Positions 24,705 to 35,486 of a DNA stretch of 64,000 bases are shown piece by piece (positions within the stretch are counted from its first letter, which is position 1; every line of letters starts with the position of its first letter). The position numbers were made by a program, and so were the translations under genes. The notes under the pieces were generated by a model. It saw only the letters and a list, made by a program, of their open reading frames with translations. It was not told the origin of the DNA and searched no databases. The stretch spans positions 48,713 through 112,712 of the forward strand of contig NW_006763140.1 of the NCBI RefSeq assembly GCF_000264905.1, written 5' to 3'. The stretch is from Stereum hirsutum FP-91666 SS1 (lineage: Eukaryota > Basidiomycota > Agaricomycetes > Russulales > Stereaceae).

Positions 24705-26480
24705 CTATGCCTCCCAACCAGCCTGTGACTGGTACTCCGGTGGGGCTTCATGAGACTCCATCCGACTGGCCGGGTCTATACGATGTGCTACAAGTTCTAC
24801 AATACGCTCTACATCCTGGTGCTGGAGCTGTGGTTCTTGAGAGCTAGATGGTAATGATCCGTCTGGCGGAGAATGGACAGGGTCTACCTCTGTGATGGCC
24901 GTCGACGGACCTGGGCTCCCCAGAGAAGACATTGAAGATTGGGTGGCCGTGGAGATTGGTTGGTAATGCTTATCGTGAGTTGTGGAGGTGAGGAAAATGG
25001 GTGTGCTGACAATCTGAGACGTGCTCGTCCCAACCCCTTCAACTTCGTCTATTGTGGTCACAACCCCTTGCCCATGTCGTTTGCCTCGGTTACCCGTCGC
25101 GTTGGGCTCTATGTCCTCGCAAGATGACTGTGCATTGACCTCCGTAAATGGATCGACCTCGAGATCGCTCGAGCTCTTGGGGACGGGTCCAGAGGATCCA
25201 CGCTGGCGACGTCGAAGGAGTAAGAAAAACGCAGCTGCGAGCGCAAGCGCGATGACGGTGACGGCAACGCTGACACCTATGCCAGCTTTAGCACCCGTAG
25301 ATAGGTTCTTTCCGGATGATATGCTAAGTAAGACGAAAAGTCTGAAATCAGCGACAGTTTCGCAGAAAAATAACAATACGTACGCAGGTTGGTCGGTTTG
25401 AGACCGGGAGTTATACAGAGTCACAGAATTAAGCGTGAGGTGATTTTGTCCCTGTAGGCCAATGTTGGTGAAATTGAGCGTATGATTGGAAGCCAGGTCC
25501 AAGCCGCCTTGGTAGAAGATAACTTCATTTCCGACGAGCCAGTTCATGCTGCCATTGAACACGAGGGAGGCATCATTGTCAATTGTCTGTCTCACGAGTA
25601 GGTCAGATCATTGGATACTTAACATGTAACTGAGAAACGTACTACTTGGTATGGACCATGACCAATATTCAGACTAGCATTGACTGCCACCGACGTTGCG
25701 TTCGAGATAGAGAAGGAGAAGGTAGAATTGGGGTTGACTGTCGACTCAAACGGTGCTGGAGTAGCGGCCGATGGGATATTGGAGACGCTCGTGGTCTGCC
25801 ACCCGGAAGAATAGCGGAAGAAAGTGGTGTTCAGACTATCGTAGGCGGTTGATGTAGGGGATTTAGCGCTGCATCAATGTTATTAAAATTGTGCGCCCTA
25901 AGATACTGACTGCATGATATACGCACCCATTGTTCAAGGTCGACTCCACGAGAGCGCGGTCCAGGGCAAGGATTTGACTCGTATCAGAGATATTCGCGGT
26001 CAGCGTGATATAGTGGGTATTATCTACACCCAGTTCACCATCTGCAAAAAGCAGGGTCTTGTTCTGATTTATACCAGAATCGAGTACCACACGGTTGTCG
26101 AGGGTTACAGTATAAGGGCTGGTAGTGTTTCCGAACAGATAGATGCCAGAGCCTGAGAAACAAGATCGTATCAGACCACATCTCCCGAAGTTCTGACGCT
26201 ACGCACCGTAGAATCTGAGTGTAACGCTCGCCCCATTGAGTCGAGTTTGGTGATACGAGTGTCCCTGTGGAGTGTCTCCCAGTCTGTGCGACTGGCTATC
26301 GATGTACCCGGAGCCGGTGTACCATGTCTTCCACCCGTCCGATATGTTGAATCCGTCCGCTGAGAAACTACGTGGTCAGTATTTATGATACACGTCTTGC
26401 ATTGTGCGGTACTCACAATAAGGAGTGTAATTAAAGAGCAGACTATTGTCATCGATAGTAAAGTTCCATTTCGAGGCCAT
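24705..26480 (-). CDS. Single-pass transmembrane surface protein, beta-rich ectodomain
   Basis: It starts at MASKWNFTIDDNSLLFNYTP (26480) and continues through WKTWYTGSGYIDSQSHRLG, NGASVTLRFYG, an N-glycosylation-rich segment with TLDNRVVLDSGINQNKTLLF and THYITLTANISD, and LVGNEVIFYQGGLDL. A single transmembrane helix (VSVAVTVIALALAAAFFLLL) follows, then RRRQRG and a Ser/Pro-rich cytoplasmic tail ending MESHEAPPEYQSQAGWEA at 24705. This layout is a common unnamed Agaricomycete class: two galactose-binding-like beta domains, one helix and a disordered tail, sometimes compared with yeast wall sensors. No obvious N-terminal signal peptide in this start; an upstream exon is possible. Introns are short; several boundaries are approximate. 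Confidence 0.8.
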
Positions 26481-28053
26481 CGAGGAAGTGGTGGTAAGGG
26501 GCTCCCGGAGTTGTGTTTTCATTGTGGGAACCGTATTTTATATCAATGGCGCGAATGCTAGCTCGGCACAGTCAAAGCACCGTCCTTTGGGTGGGCGGCT
26601 CTAATGCTTCTATCGCAGATCACACTGCATTGAGGTACATATCTTGCCGTGCCATGAAGCAAATTTCCCATCATCATAGAAATTATGGCTCGACGGTCAC
26701 ACCCAGTCGCGTGGAACAGAATCTGCCAGTGGCCAACACGAAGTATTTGATACTCTTGAACTGTTGTGCAAGTAAATATCTCCTTCTCGTACGAACTCTG
26801 GTGTATGCCAATCGATTCGAGTCGTTCCAGACGGAGCATCGCATGTTCCAAAAATACCATAGCTCTACGTCATTCAGAGTAAGATCAACGAAGCTGACGA
26901 CGTCAGGAGCCGCGAACTCTGCTGAGAACGAACTCCGAGTGTGGCCGTCTCGAAAGATGTACGGCCCCGAGACGGAAACGAGAATGACAATCGTATCGTA
27001 GAGCTGCATAGTTGGAAGAGATAGTATAGAGGTATGAACGAGACTCCAGTGATGTATTTTGGAGTATGTAGAGCATTTGTCTCAGTGGAACCTCTTACCC
27101 CGCTATATACCCAAATCGCCGAGAAGAGGCCTGGGGGCTGCGCGAAGGCGCCCATGATTTCTCGTTCGTAAATAAAGTCACAGCAGTCCGGGCAACAATA
27201 TCAAGCGGCAGTCATCTGAGGCACGATGTAAATCAAGGGCAGGAGGGATCGCAAGCATATGGAGAATACAGAGCCCCGATCCTCCGAGTGTCAGTGGATC
27301 GATATTCTCAGCCTCAGAAGTTCATAGTCCCGACAGATATACTTCGATCACTTGAAAGCGCAAGGGCTCTCACAGACGCGTTTGGGTCTGCATGAGGCCT
27401 CTTTGCATTAATTGTGGAGCGCATCCCACGTCAATTCTCAGTTGTAGACAGAATGTGACAAGTGCCGTACGAGAGAGGGACGGAAGACGAAGAGGCGGTT
27501 GGGAAGAAGGAAAAAACACGATCGCGAACACATGCCACGCTGCCCGATACTGTTCCCACGGGCTCAGCTTGTGTGGCACAACGCCGTCGAGTGGCCCTTG
27601 CCCGTTCTCCCTGGTTCAAGTGCGGATTTCGACTACGTACGATAAGAGTCCGGGTAGACTGAGTGGAAGCTCCGAATAGGACTCCATTACTCGGACAATA
27701 CATAGCAAAAACGAAACCCAAAGACCCAATAATGCGTGAGTGGGCGCAGGCTCAGACCAGTCTAAGGGTTAACGATCAAGCAGATGATATTACTCATATT
27801 AGAGGCGTAAAAAAATCGGTGACTGTTACGAGTAACAGAGTGGACATCTATGGATTTATGTGTCTAAATTCTCATTCGAAGCTCTGATAATTAGAGAAGT
27901 AAGAATTCACGAAAGTTAGGATACACATTTAGAAGCGACGAAGAACTAAATGGACCTACTGATAGCTCATGGCATTAAAAGTGTTGTAGGTTATAGATGA
28001 TCATGCAGGGAAGCGACTGTCACATTGGAGGCCCACACTAGTTGGCTGACAAG
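26481..28053. other. Intergenic, no supported gene
   Basis: Open frames on both strands overlap one another (for example 26513-27001 plus and 26683-27009 minus) and none shows a domain or clear splice logic. Upstream flank of the surface-protein gene. Confidence 0.5.
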
Positions 28054-28374
28054 CTAGAGATGAGGTACCGTTATTCGTTCAGCATCATTTCCTACAAATA
28101 GCTAACAAACTCGACGTACTTCCGTTCTGAACTGGTCCGGCGGCGTTGTCGATGGGGTGAAACATGCATGCGTCATTCTGGGCCAAGGGGGCGGCTCCGT
28201 TCCACTCGTTGCAGGCAGCCCCTGTGGAAACGTTTGGATCAGCGAGGAAGGGGGAAAAGGGGACCAAAAGCGAGGCGTACAAGGGCCAACGGCGACGCCG
28301 TCCTGAGCAACAACACCAGTGGCGAGCAGAAGCACCGCAGAAGCGACAGTCACGCAGAGAGAAGAGAATTGCAT
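28054..28374 (-). CDS. Small secreted protein
   Basis: Three short exons. Exon 1 encodes a clear signal peptide (MQFSSLCVTVASAVLLLATG, then VVAQDG) from 28374. After a GTACGC..CACAG intron follows AACNEWNGAAPLAQNDACMF and HPIDNAAGPVQNG, then a second intron and the tail RNDAERITVPHL ending at 28054. The mature peptide is about 55 residues with two cysteines. A TATA box lies 72 bp upstream. No family recognised; such proteins are often effectors or wall-associated, but nothing here decides that. The second intron is the less certain one. Confidence 0.6.
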
Positions 28375-28445
28375 TGTGAAAAGTTGAAGCTGTTGAACGG
28401 GAGAAGTGGGAGAGGTGGTGACGATGAGAGACGAAGCAGGCGTAG

Positions 28446-28453
28446 ATTTTATA
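28446..28453 (-). promoter_or_regulatory. TATA box of the small secreted protein gene
   Basis: TATAAAAT on the minus strand, 72 bp before the ATG at 28374. Confidence 0.55.
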
Positions 28454-29392
28454 CTCGGCGAGGAAGTAGATAGGTGGATTCGAGGTCTACCCTCTTTACG
28501 TGCCCTCGGGGCAACGATGTTCATGTCGCGTATTCTACGGCCTTTTTTGGCCACATAGCTCGCTGAATTGTGAGTCTGAAGGCGGTGCTCACGGTGAGCC
28601 TGAGTACTCCAAGAGGGAGCTGAAACATCATGAAGATGGTCTGTGCGTCGGCACACACGAAGAGATGGGCACTGCCTTAATCATGTCGCCGTCGTGGGGA
28701 CTCCGGTTCGAACTTCGAACAGAGGGAAAGCATCGATCATATTTATCTTTAGAACAAGCCATGCCTTACCAGCGACTTTGATCCCTGTAGAGCAAGCCCA
28801 ATGTTACAAAGCAAAGCAATATAGCTCTTCTATTTCTGTATATGTGCGACTAGATAAAATTGTTCTAAGAGCTTTATAGGAGGTGAACATCACGTTCAGA
28901 CTGTATCGCGCAACTGCAACAGATCATACATCTGCATGCTGCCTCTGTCCGCTTCAGACAAAGCAGCGCGGCGCTTTCGAGCCCCCGAGATGAAGCGAAC
29001 AATAAATAAGTTGCGTAGATATCTCTAGCCGAGCACGGGTGTGAGTGATCAGTGAAGACACGCCATCCGCGGTGAACGGATAGGCGGTGACTTGTGGCCT
29101 TGTTCTGAGTGGTCGGATGAGTGAGAATTCGTTGACTGAGATCGACGAGAGCCAAAAAGGGCAAAAATAAGGTGATTTGGGTGTTTATGGGAACAGGGCT
29201 GACGAGAACCAAGCAATACGCTGACTATCCTCCATTCTGAGGAAGGTCATAGTTCATTCGCTAGCTAGCCGAAGACGTGTGAGGGTTGTTTCGTCAGTTG
29301 AATGGCGGTATCAGCCCAAAGAGGCGTATACTCGGGGTATTGCCACAAAGGACATAGGGTCCAGCAGTCATGTCGTGGTCAAGCCCGAAGAC
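28454..29392. other. Intergenic, nothing recognised
   Basis: Separates the divergent small secreted protein and Ser-rich protein genes. Possible upstream exons of the latter at 29279-29380 could not be confirmed. Confidence 0.5.
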
Positions 29393-30049
29393 ATGGTTCA
29401 CGCAGTTCGAGCCCTTCGACGCTCCAGGCGCAGTATGATCGTGAGCGACGGAGTATGTTTTCTTTTTGTGGTTACCGTCATGCTCTTCTCTGATGACTAT
29501 ATGGTTAGGACGAGGATACGGGAGAAGCTGTGAGTGCATCCGATTCTCCCCATACCTGAGACCTATATTTAAGCATCCACACAGGTGACAGTGAGCAGTC
29601 GCATACCGCAGGCGGATCTGGAGGCTAGTACGACGTAGCGACGTCTCATATACTTGTCTGACGGACTTTGTTGGAAGAAGCCTCTGATAGCGACGCACAA
29701 ATTAGGCGCCCCAAGCTCAAACCGAAACGGAGCATTGTACTCAGTAGCAGCAGTTCGGAGGAAAAGGTGGGAGACAGTTACCTAGGCTATCACGGTGCTT
29801 ACAAGGAAAACAGAGCAATGAGGGGCCTTCATCGTCGCTTTCTTCACCGACGAAAGTCAAACCCACGACGCATAGCAAAGGCAAGGTAAATTGAGAGTTG
29901 TTCTCTCCATCGCGTTCAGCTGACCATTGACAATTGCCTTATTCTAACCAGCAACTTGCCAGCAACGCGAGACCTCCACTACGGTCAATCCTAGCGAAAG
30001 CTCCTCTAGACAAACTCGTCGAAAGTCTCGCCGAATCAGTGCAGATTGA
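29393..30049 (+). CDS. Ser/Lys-rich disordered protein (hypothetical)
   Basis: A multi-exon reading built from splice signals: MVHAVRALRRSRRSMIVSDG to about 29453, then DEDTGEA (29510-29530), GDSEQSHTAGGSGG (29586-29626), ASDSDAQIRRPKLKPKRS and IVLSSSSSEEK (about 29674-29767), SNEGPSSSLSSPTKVKPTTH (about 29813-29875) and TCQQRETSTTVNPSESSSRQ with a basic end TRRKSRRISAD, stop at 30047-30049. Charge blocks, Ser runs and KPKR/RRKSRR clusters suggest an intrinsically disordered nuclear protein. The splice at about 29627 may use a GC donor. The true N terminus may lie upstream. No family recognised. Confidence 0.42.
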
Positions 30050-31318
30050 GCATAGGGATCGTTGTCTAGCAAACAAACACTCCTATATTACGACCACCAT
30101 CGCATTCTACCCATATGAACCACAAATATCCTGTACATATGTAACACTGTACAGATCAAATGTGAGTGCCGACAAATTGCACTCCTGAATGCTTGGCAGC
30201 ATCCCTGTCAAACACTTTAACATCGACAGGACAAGTGATGAGAGTCGATGGCCGTTCGCCATTGCTATCGCTGAGGATGATAGCTGATAGCTTTACCCGC
30301 CCTCCTCAACGCACACAATTCGTATTTTAGAGGTCGATCTAAGGGTAGACGGGCCTTGGAGCGATGGTGTAGGTTCACGAACATATCACGCACTTGGGAT
30401 GAATGCTTTCTGTCTTCCTTCTTCGCTAGTACGTATCTATCTACGCTTTCTTCAATTTTTCTTCATTTTCATCGTAGTATCCTTCGTTTTCTTCATTGTG
30501 GTCGCCGATCGCTGCATTGGAGGCTGTTTTGTTCGCCGAGGTGGAGGTGGGGAAGAGGTTTCGGATAACGGAGATATTACTGTCAGAGCCCTGGGTATAT
30601 TCTGAGATAACGTCAATGGTAAAGACGTAGCGCATGGTGTTAAAGAGACGAGGGTAAGCAGTCAGAGTCAGGGCAAATGCTAGGAGACATGATTGAGAGA
30701 GGAAGAGGAGGGCGTGCAAAAAAAATATGTGACTGGATGGTCATGTGTTTGTGACCCAACGCGTTCTTGTGGCGAGTTGTGGCGCTCCTCGGCACAGCTG
30801 GCTGCTGGCTCGAGGTTTTTCGCTCCTCTCCCGCTACCTCCTGTGCTGATTTTGACCTTCGTTATTCTAGAGACTCGAGTCAACACTCCTGCGATGAACC
30901 AGCGATGTATCGCGTATTCTCATTATTTTCAAATCGGCGAACCGACCTGCAAGTGCCTGATGCAGCAGAACGAAATGTCAACCCCATATGTCGAGGCTGC
31001 CCGTAAATAACTATCCACTTCCCGTCTAACCCCCTCGCTGCTTAAGGTCTGTATAACTCACATTCCCGTGCTCATAGGACTATGTCCAAGAGAACCCAGA
31101 TTCTTGCTTTGTATTACACTCGTATGTGGAAGACAGCAGTGCAATAGTGATCAACGACGTACAACAGCTTAACAGTGTCCCAGCCTGTGATGTGGTTTCC
31201 ATTTCCGAGTCCAAAGCCCATTCGGTATCTCGCACTACTCGTGAAAAAATTAAAGTCAATCAAGTCGTTCGACAAGGTAAGCGCCAAAAGGGGAGAACTT
31301 CTTCGGGTTGAACGATCC
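30050..31318. other. Intergenic; one weak minus-strand ORF
   Basis: A minus-strand ATG frame at 30719-30441 (92 residues) starts with a hydrophobic, signal-like stretch (MHALLFLSQSCLLAFALTL) and ends in a Glu/Lys-rich tail (EENEGYYDENEEKLKKA). It is single-exon, unsupported by homology, and could be chance. Nothing else is supportable. Confidence 0.3.
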
Positions 31319-32281
31319 TCACCTAACACGACTAAGACTTCGAGATCTACTGAAAGATGGAACATTCTGAACTTCTACCTTTATATCGTTGCACCATCGC
31401 TCGACATGTCTATTGCAACAATCACGGCCATTCGTCTTCGCCACAGCAAAGAATGTATCTGGATCCACAAGGACAGAGATATCCCTTGCCAACCGTTCGA
31501 TGAATGGACTGCGACGCTCTTTGGCCCAGTAATCGCACTCTCCGTACGAACCATAGTGTGTCTCCACACGTTGAATCACTGAATCTTTGACCACGACCCA
31601 GAGCTGGTACCATTTTATCTGAGAAAATTTCAGATACTGATGACTAGGGAAAGTCTCAACACGACAACATACCCATAACACAAGCAGATGAGGCGGGAGA
31701 ATTGTTGCCATCCTTCCAAGTGGAACTTTCAGGGAATGAGTCGATACGACATCGAGCACCATCGGATAGTCGTGCTTCGCTGCATAAACAAGGACCTCGT
31801 CGGCATGTGTCGTGATGTTCTGCCTGGACGAGGGCTACATCAATACTCATATTCAAACAGAGCAGCACCAGGAAAAGACACACCTCATACACATCTCACA
31901 GTGATTCATGGCAGGGAAAATCCCATACTTCTCCGCAGCCTCCGCAACCTTGGCCATTACTCCAAACTTCACGTCCATGAGGTAGAGGTACCTCTGAGGG
32001 TACACGAACTGAAATAGCAGGTCCAGAGTATCCGAGTCTTCGTCAAGAGAAATAATCTCGTCCGCTGGCGCATGGGCGTCACAAGGAGGGAAACCGCCGC
32101 TGCTATTTTCGAGAAACTTCTTGTGAAGACGGAACTGGACCCCGTCACTGGACTGAAAGACGACATCAGCCTCGTAGGCAGAAACTAGAGCGGAGAACGG
32201 ATCAGCCGGTACAAGATCATAGACAATCGCTACAACACAATAGCCTACACCGTTTTGAGGAACTGCTGCTCTGCTGGACAT
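31319..32281 (-). CDS. BTB/POZ domain protein (first copy)
   Basis: Exon 1 starts at 32281 (MSSRAAVPQN); a short intron leads into the BTB core SAYEADVVFQSSDGVQFRLH, KKFLENSSGGFPP, DTLDLLFQFVYPQRY and KVAEAAEKYGIFPAMNHC. Later exons give HADEVLVYAAKHDYPMVLDV, LVLWIKWYQLWVVVKD and a Cys/Trp-containing C-terminal region to the stop at 31319. The layout (BTB followed by an alpha-helical and RxW-type region) is a large unnamed Agaricomycete family. BTB domains dimerise and often adapt substrates to Cullin-3 ligases. A hAT-type MITE begins 43 bp upstream of the start codon. A second member is at 47594-48627. Confidence 0.85.
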
Positions 32282-32324
32282 TGCAAGAAAGGTAAAACAG
32301 GAAGGACACTTGGACTGGCCAAGA

Positions 32325-32622
32325 GACTAGAGCAGGGTTGGGGAGGGTCAATGGTAGGTCATTGACTCTTGACCCGGTCAAACGGTCATGACGTGGGTCA
32401 AGTCGGTCTTGACCTAGGTCTATCGGTCAAGTGGCGATGCAGTTCGGTGGCGTACGAATATTGTTGGCGGCCGAAATAAACGTAATGATTTCTATGAGAT
32501 TCTGGAAAGCCACCAACTGTGCCGCCACTTGACTCTTGACTTGGGTCAAGACCCTCGGTCACGTCGTTGACTTAATCATTACCCAGGTCACTGACCCGGG
32601 TCACCCCAACTCTGGACTAGAG
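32325..32622. mobile_element. hAT-type MITE with 8-bp target duplication
   Basis: The element spans 32333-32614 (282 bp) and is flanked by perfect 8-bp direct repeats GACTAGAG (32325-32332 and 32615-32622). Termini are CAGGGTTGGGG on the left and, read inverted, CAGAGTTGGGG on the right; CAG ends plus an 8-bp duplication are hAT hallmarks. The arms are packed with TGACC/GGTCA repeats in both orientations and pair over about 100 bp, around a short unique centre containing GGCGGCCGAAATAAACG. No coding capacity. Confidence 0.9.
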
Positions 32623-32901
32623 AGAGTCGAAGTTCAAAGAACATCGAGATGCGGGCAGCTCAGAACGCAGCATGTCACACTGAACGCATCGCGTCACGGT
32701 CTGTAAGTCATGACTGTGGCGAGGGGTGGCGTGGCGACAGTAATTACTTCTAAAATTGCCCGGCGTGGTTTCGACGCCACACTTCGATCAGCATCTCAAG
32801 TAGTGACCGAGGAGTCAGTCATCTTGAGCCATACGTATACATGCAGAAGGTTGTCTGTGTCCGAATTGAAAGTCGGGAGAGGATTGTACTGAGTCTCGCG
32901 C

Positions 32902-34212
32902 TCAGCTCGCGGTCGCATTCGTCAAATCGTTGACGTAGAGGCCCTCCCCCATTGTTGCCACCTGAGCTGTCCATAGGCCCCACGCCCTTCCAAGTCTACA
33001 TTTGCAAGACTCAGTATGAGACATTTTGAGTTCATAGTATGGGTTGGAACTTACAAAGACTCGCTTTCGGTCGTGTTTGCCCCGTCAGCGGCTTCCCGCG
33101 CAGAGAGACCAGTACTTCCACCAAGCATCGCGGCGTTGAGTTGTACGATGGCATCATCGCGAGTATAGACCGAGCGAAATACCGCATCCCGGACTGAGGA
33201 GCCTCTCACAGACATTCCGTGGCCCCTCATGAGCACTACCTATTCGAATGACGATAGGGAGTGAACGTCAGAAGTGACCCATCCAAAGATGCAGTGCCTT
33301 ATGGTGGCAACTCACCTGGCTTCCGTTCACGAACGTCTGAGCCAACGCCTCTCCAAGAATCGCAGTACGGATCAGTTGGTCGTGGGGTGCATTCTCAGGC
33401 AGAACGGACGTTGGAAGCATGGATGTGTCGAAAATCGGTGTTCCTACCGCGCCAACCGAGCCTGCCTATGAATACGGTGGATGAAGTTGACAAACAGCTC
33501 CACATCTATACAGGAATGAACGCACCGTGTGCATCTGCGCAATGAGTGGTACACGGGCGATGGCGAAGGGTAGAACTTCTGTAGTGTGGCTGTGGACTAC
33601 CCCCATGACATCGGGGAAGGATTTGTATATCTACCTTAAACAAAAGTATGAGGTGGTTGAGAGAGAGTAAACGCTATGAACATACCTCGGAGTGTATGAA
33701 TCTCTCGGCAAAACCTGATGGTACAGCGTCTCCGGTGACCGAAGAGTTGAAAGTGAGCGCAAGAGCGGTGGCGTTGTCGATCTCGTATCTGTATCTAGTG
33801 GTCAGACTTTTTTGGGACTGATGTTGGTATAGCACATACGTTACGAGGGCCTGCGATGTTACGAGAGCCGGCGCGAGAGAGAACGACCTAGTATCGTGGT
33901 CAGAACACATAAGTACCTACAAAACGGTGCGACATACAAAATAAACTGGCTCGAATTGTCTGGATTACGGACAGAAACATGGCCGAAGGCGTCCACTACG
34001 CTCAAGAAATGCAATATGTCTACCAAGGTGCGACCTCAGACCAGATATATAGGAAGATGACGAAAAGGGCCCATACGATTAGCATCAATGAGGTCCAGTG
34101 ATACAGTGAGAAGCTCTTGGGACACGTTAAATATGCTCGTTTGCGATCTCGCGGTAGTGAGCAGTCCCGAACCGAGGAGAAGGCATCGTAGAAGGCTAAG
34201 AGCGCTGGTCAT
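32902..34212 (-). CDS. Secreted class II aldolase/adducin-domain protein
   Basis: It starts at 34212 with a signal peptide (MTSALSLLRCLLLGSGLLTT, then ARSQ), then SIFNVSQELLTVSLDLIDAN. The class II aldolase fold follows: a segment near FGHVSVRNPD, the metal-site GVVHSHTTEVLPFA (HxH), VPLIAQMHT, and the second metal-binding stretch LMRGHGMSVRGSSVRDAVF with RSVYTRDDAIVQLNAAML, ending at VNDLTNATAS, stop 32902-32904. Members are Zn-dependent aldolases, epimerases or decarboxylases acting on sugar- or aromatic-derived acids. A signal peptide is unusual for this fold, which normally acts in the cytosol. It is transcribed divergently from the FAH-family gene at 35487. Exon edges are approximate. 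Confidence 0.8.
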
Positions 34213-35486
34213 GACGTGTAGCGTGCCTTAGGGAGTACCGTCCAGATGGGAGTGCATTGAAGATGAGCTCACTCAGTTTTTGTTGGTGGAGGAAAAAGCA
34301 AAAATATTGCAGCCAAAAACAGAGGGCGGAACGGCAGACCGTCGAAAGCTTCATGGTGTGGTGGTAGTGAAAGTGCGCCCGTACTATGACATGATGTTGC
34401 CCAGCTGATCTCTCGACTTTAAGATAATTTCACCCAGGAAAAGTACGCCTGATTGTTTGAAGCCGAACTCGGCGAAAGCTGCACACGTCTAACTCTGCTG
34501 CGAGGGAAAGATTGGGCCATGGAGGAAGAACGTCGATGTGAACATCGGCAGCAAATCGGCAGACTTGTCCGGCAACGTCCGGAGAAAACCTGTCACGCGC
34601 CCGGTTTGTAGCGTAGTCGGCCTATCAAACTTGTTTCCTTGTTTCCCGAGCGCTCGCCTGCGCTCGCCTCTTTCACGACCCCACCTCATTCTCATCTCAC
34701 TGCGTTGTCTTTCTACTCTATAGGTTCCCCGATTCTAGCTTCTCGAAACGTCCATACCAGCTTAGGTCTCCTTACAATATCTGGCAACCATACTACACGC
34801 CTTTCTTAGCCCCCTCGAAACCGTCCAGGTTAACAATATTGAAGGCCTATGTGACCAACTCAGCCTCAATAACATCTTTAACTCTTCAATCCCGAAGACC
34901 CTCATATCATCTGAACTTCAGGTGCGCTCGCGAGCGCATTTTATGGTAGTAAGAATCTTCGACATGGGCACGTGTTAGCTCCCATTTTTTCACGCTCTCT
35001 CGTTTTCTCAATGCTTGTAGAGACCCGTGATGTGATAATACCTTGCTTTCGATGCCCTATGCCGCCATCTCGCCATAGAAGATCAATTTTGGTGTGTACA
35101 AAGTATCCACGCCACAAGATATAGCCCCACTACGGAGCCCAAGGGTACGTTACTGGACTTTTTCGTGTGTCCATTCTTTCCAACTCAGTGGTATATCAGA
35201 AGATTCGAAGGGCAGTCCAGCTTGTGACTTGCATGGGGCCTCCTCATTACACTGCTCCTAGTGTCCCTACTCTCAGCCCTGACGCTACGTTAATTCAACG
35301 CTATACGATAGGGGCGCTACCGATATATGAACATACGCTTCTACTGCTTCTTCCCTTTCAACTCATCATAAGGGTCAGCAGCCAGTTCTGCCGTGTGGTC
35401 TGCCGCCTCTAGCGCCATGGCGGAATTCCGCGAAGACTTCTTAAACCCTCTTCTTCGTGATCACTACAACTCGTTGCACACCTACA
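34213..35486. other. Divergent promoter region; no confident gene
   Basis: Shared upstream region of the aldolase-like and FAH-like genes. Coding-like plus-strand fragments occur at about 34815-34920 (LETVQVNNIEGLCDQLSLNN) and 35043-35095 (YLAFDALCRHLAIEDQFW) but do not join into a gene I recognise. Confidence 0.4.

Noticed and set aside
26513..27009. Long overlapping frames on both strands upstream of the surface-protein gene
   Set aside because: Neither strand shows a motif or plausible start context; mirrored open frames suggest composition only.
28690..28725. GGTTCGAA that could be a tRNA T-loop
   Set aside because: No matching T-stem, anticodon arm or acceptor pairing around it.
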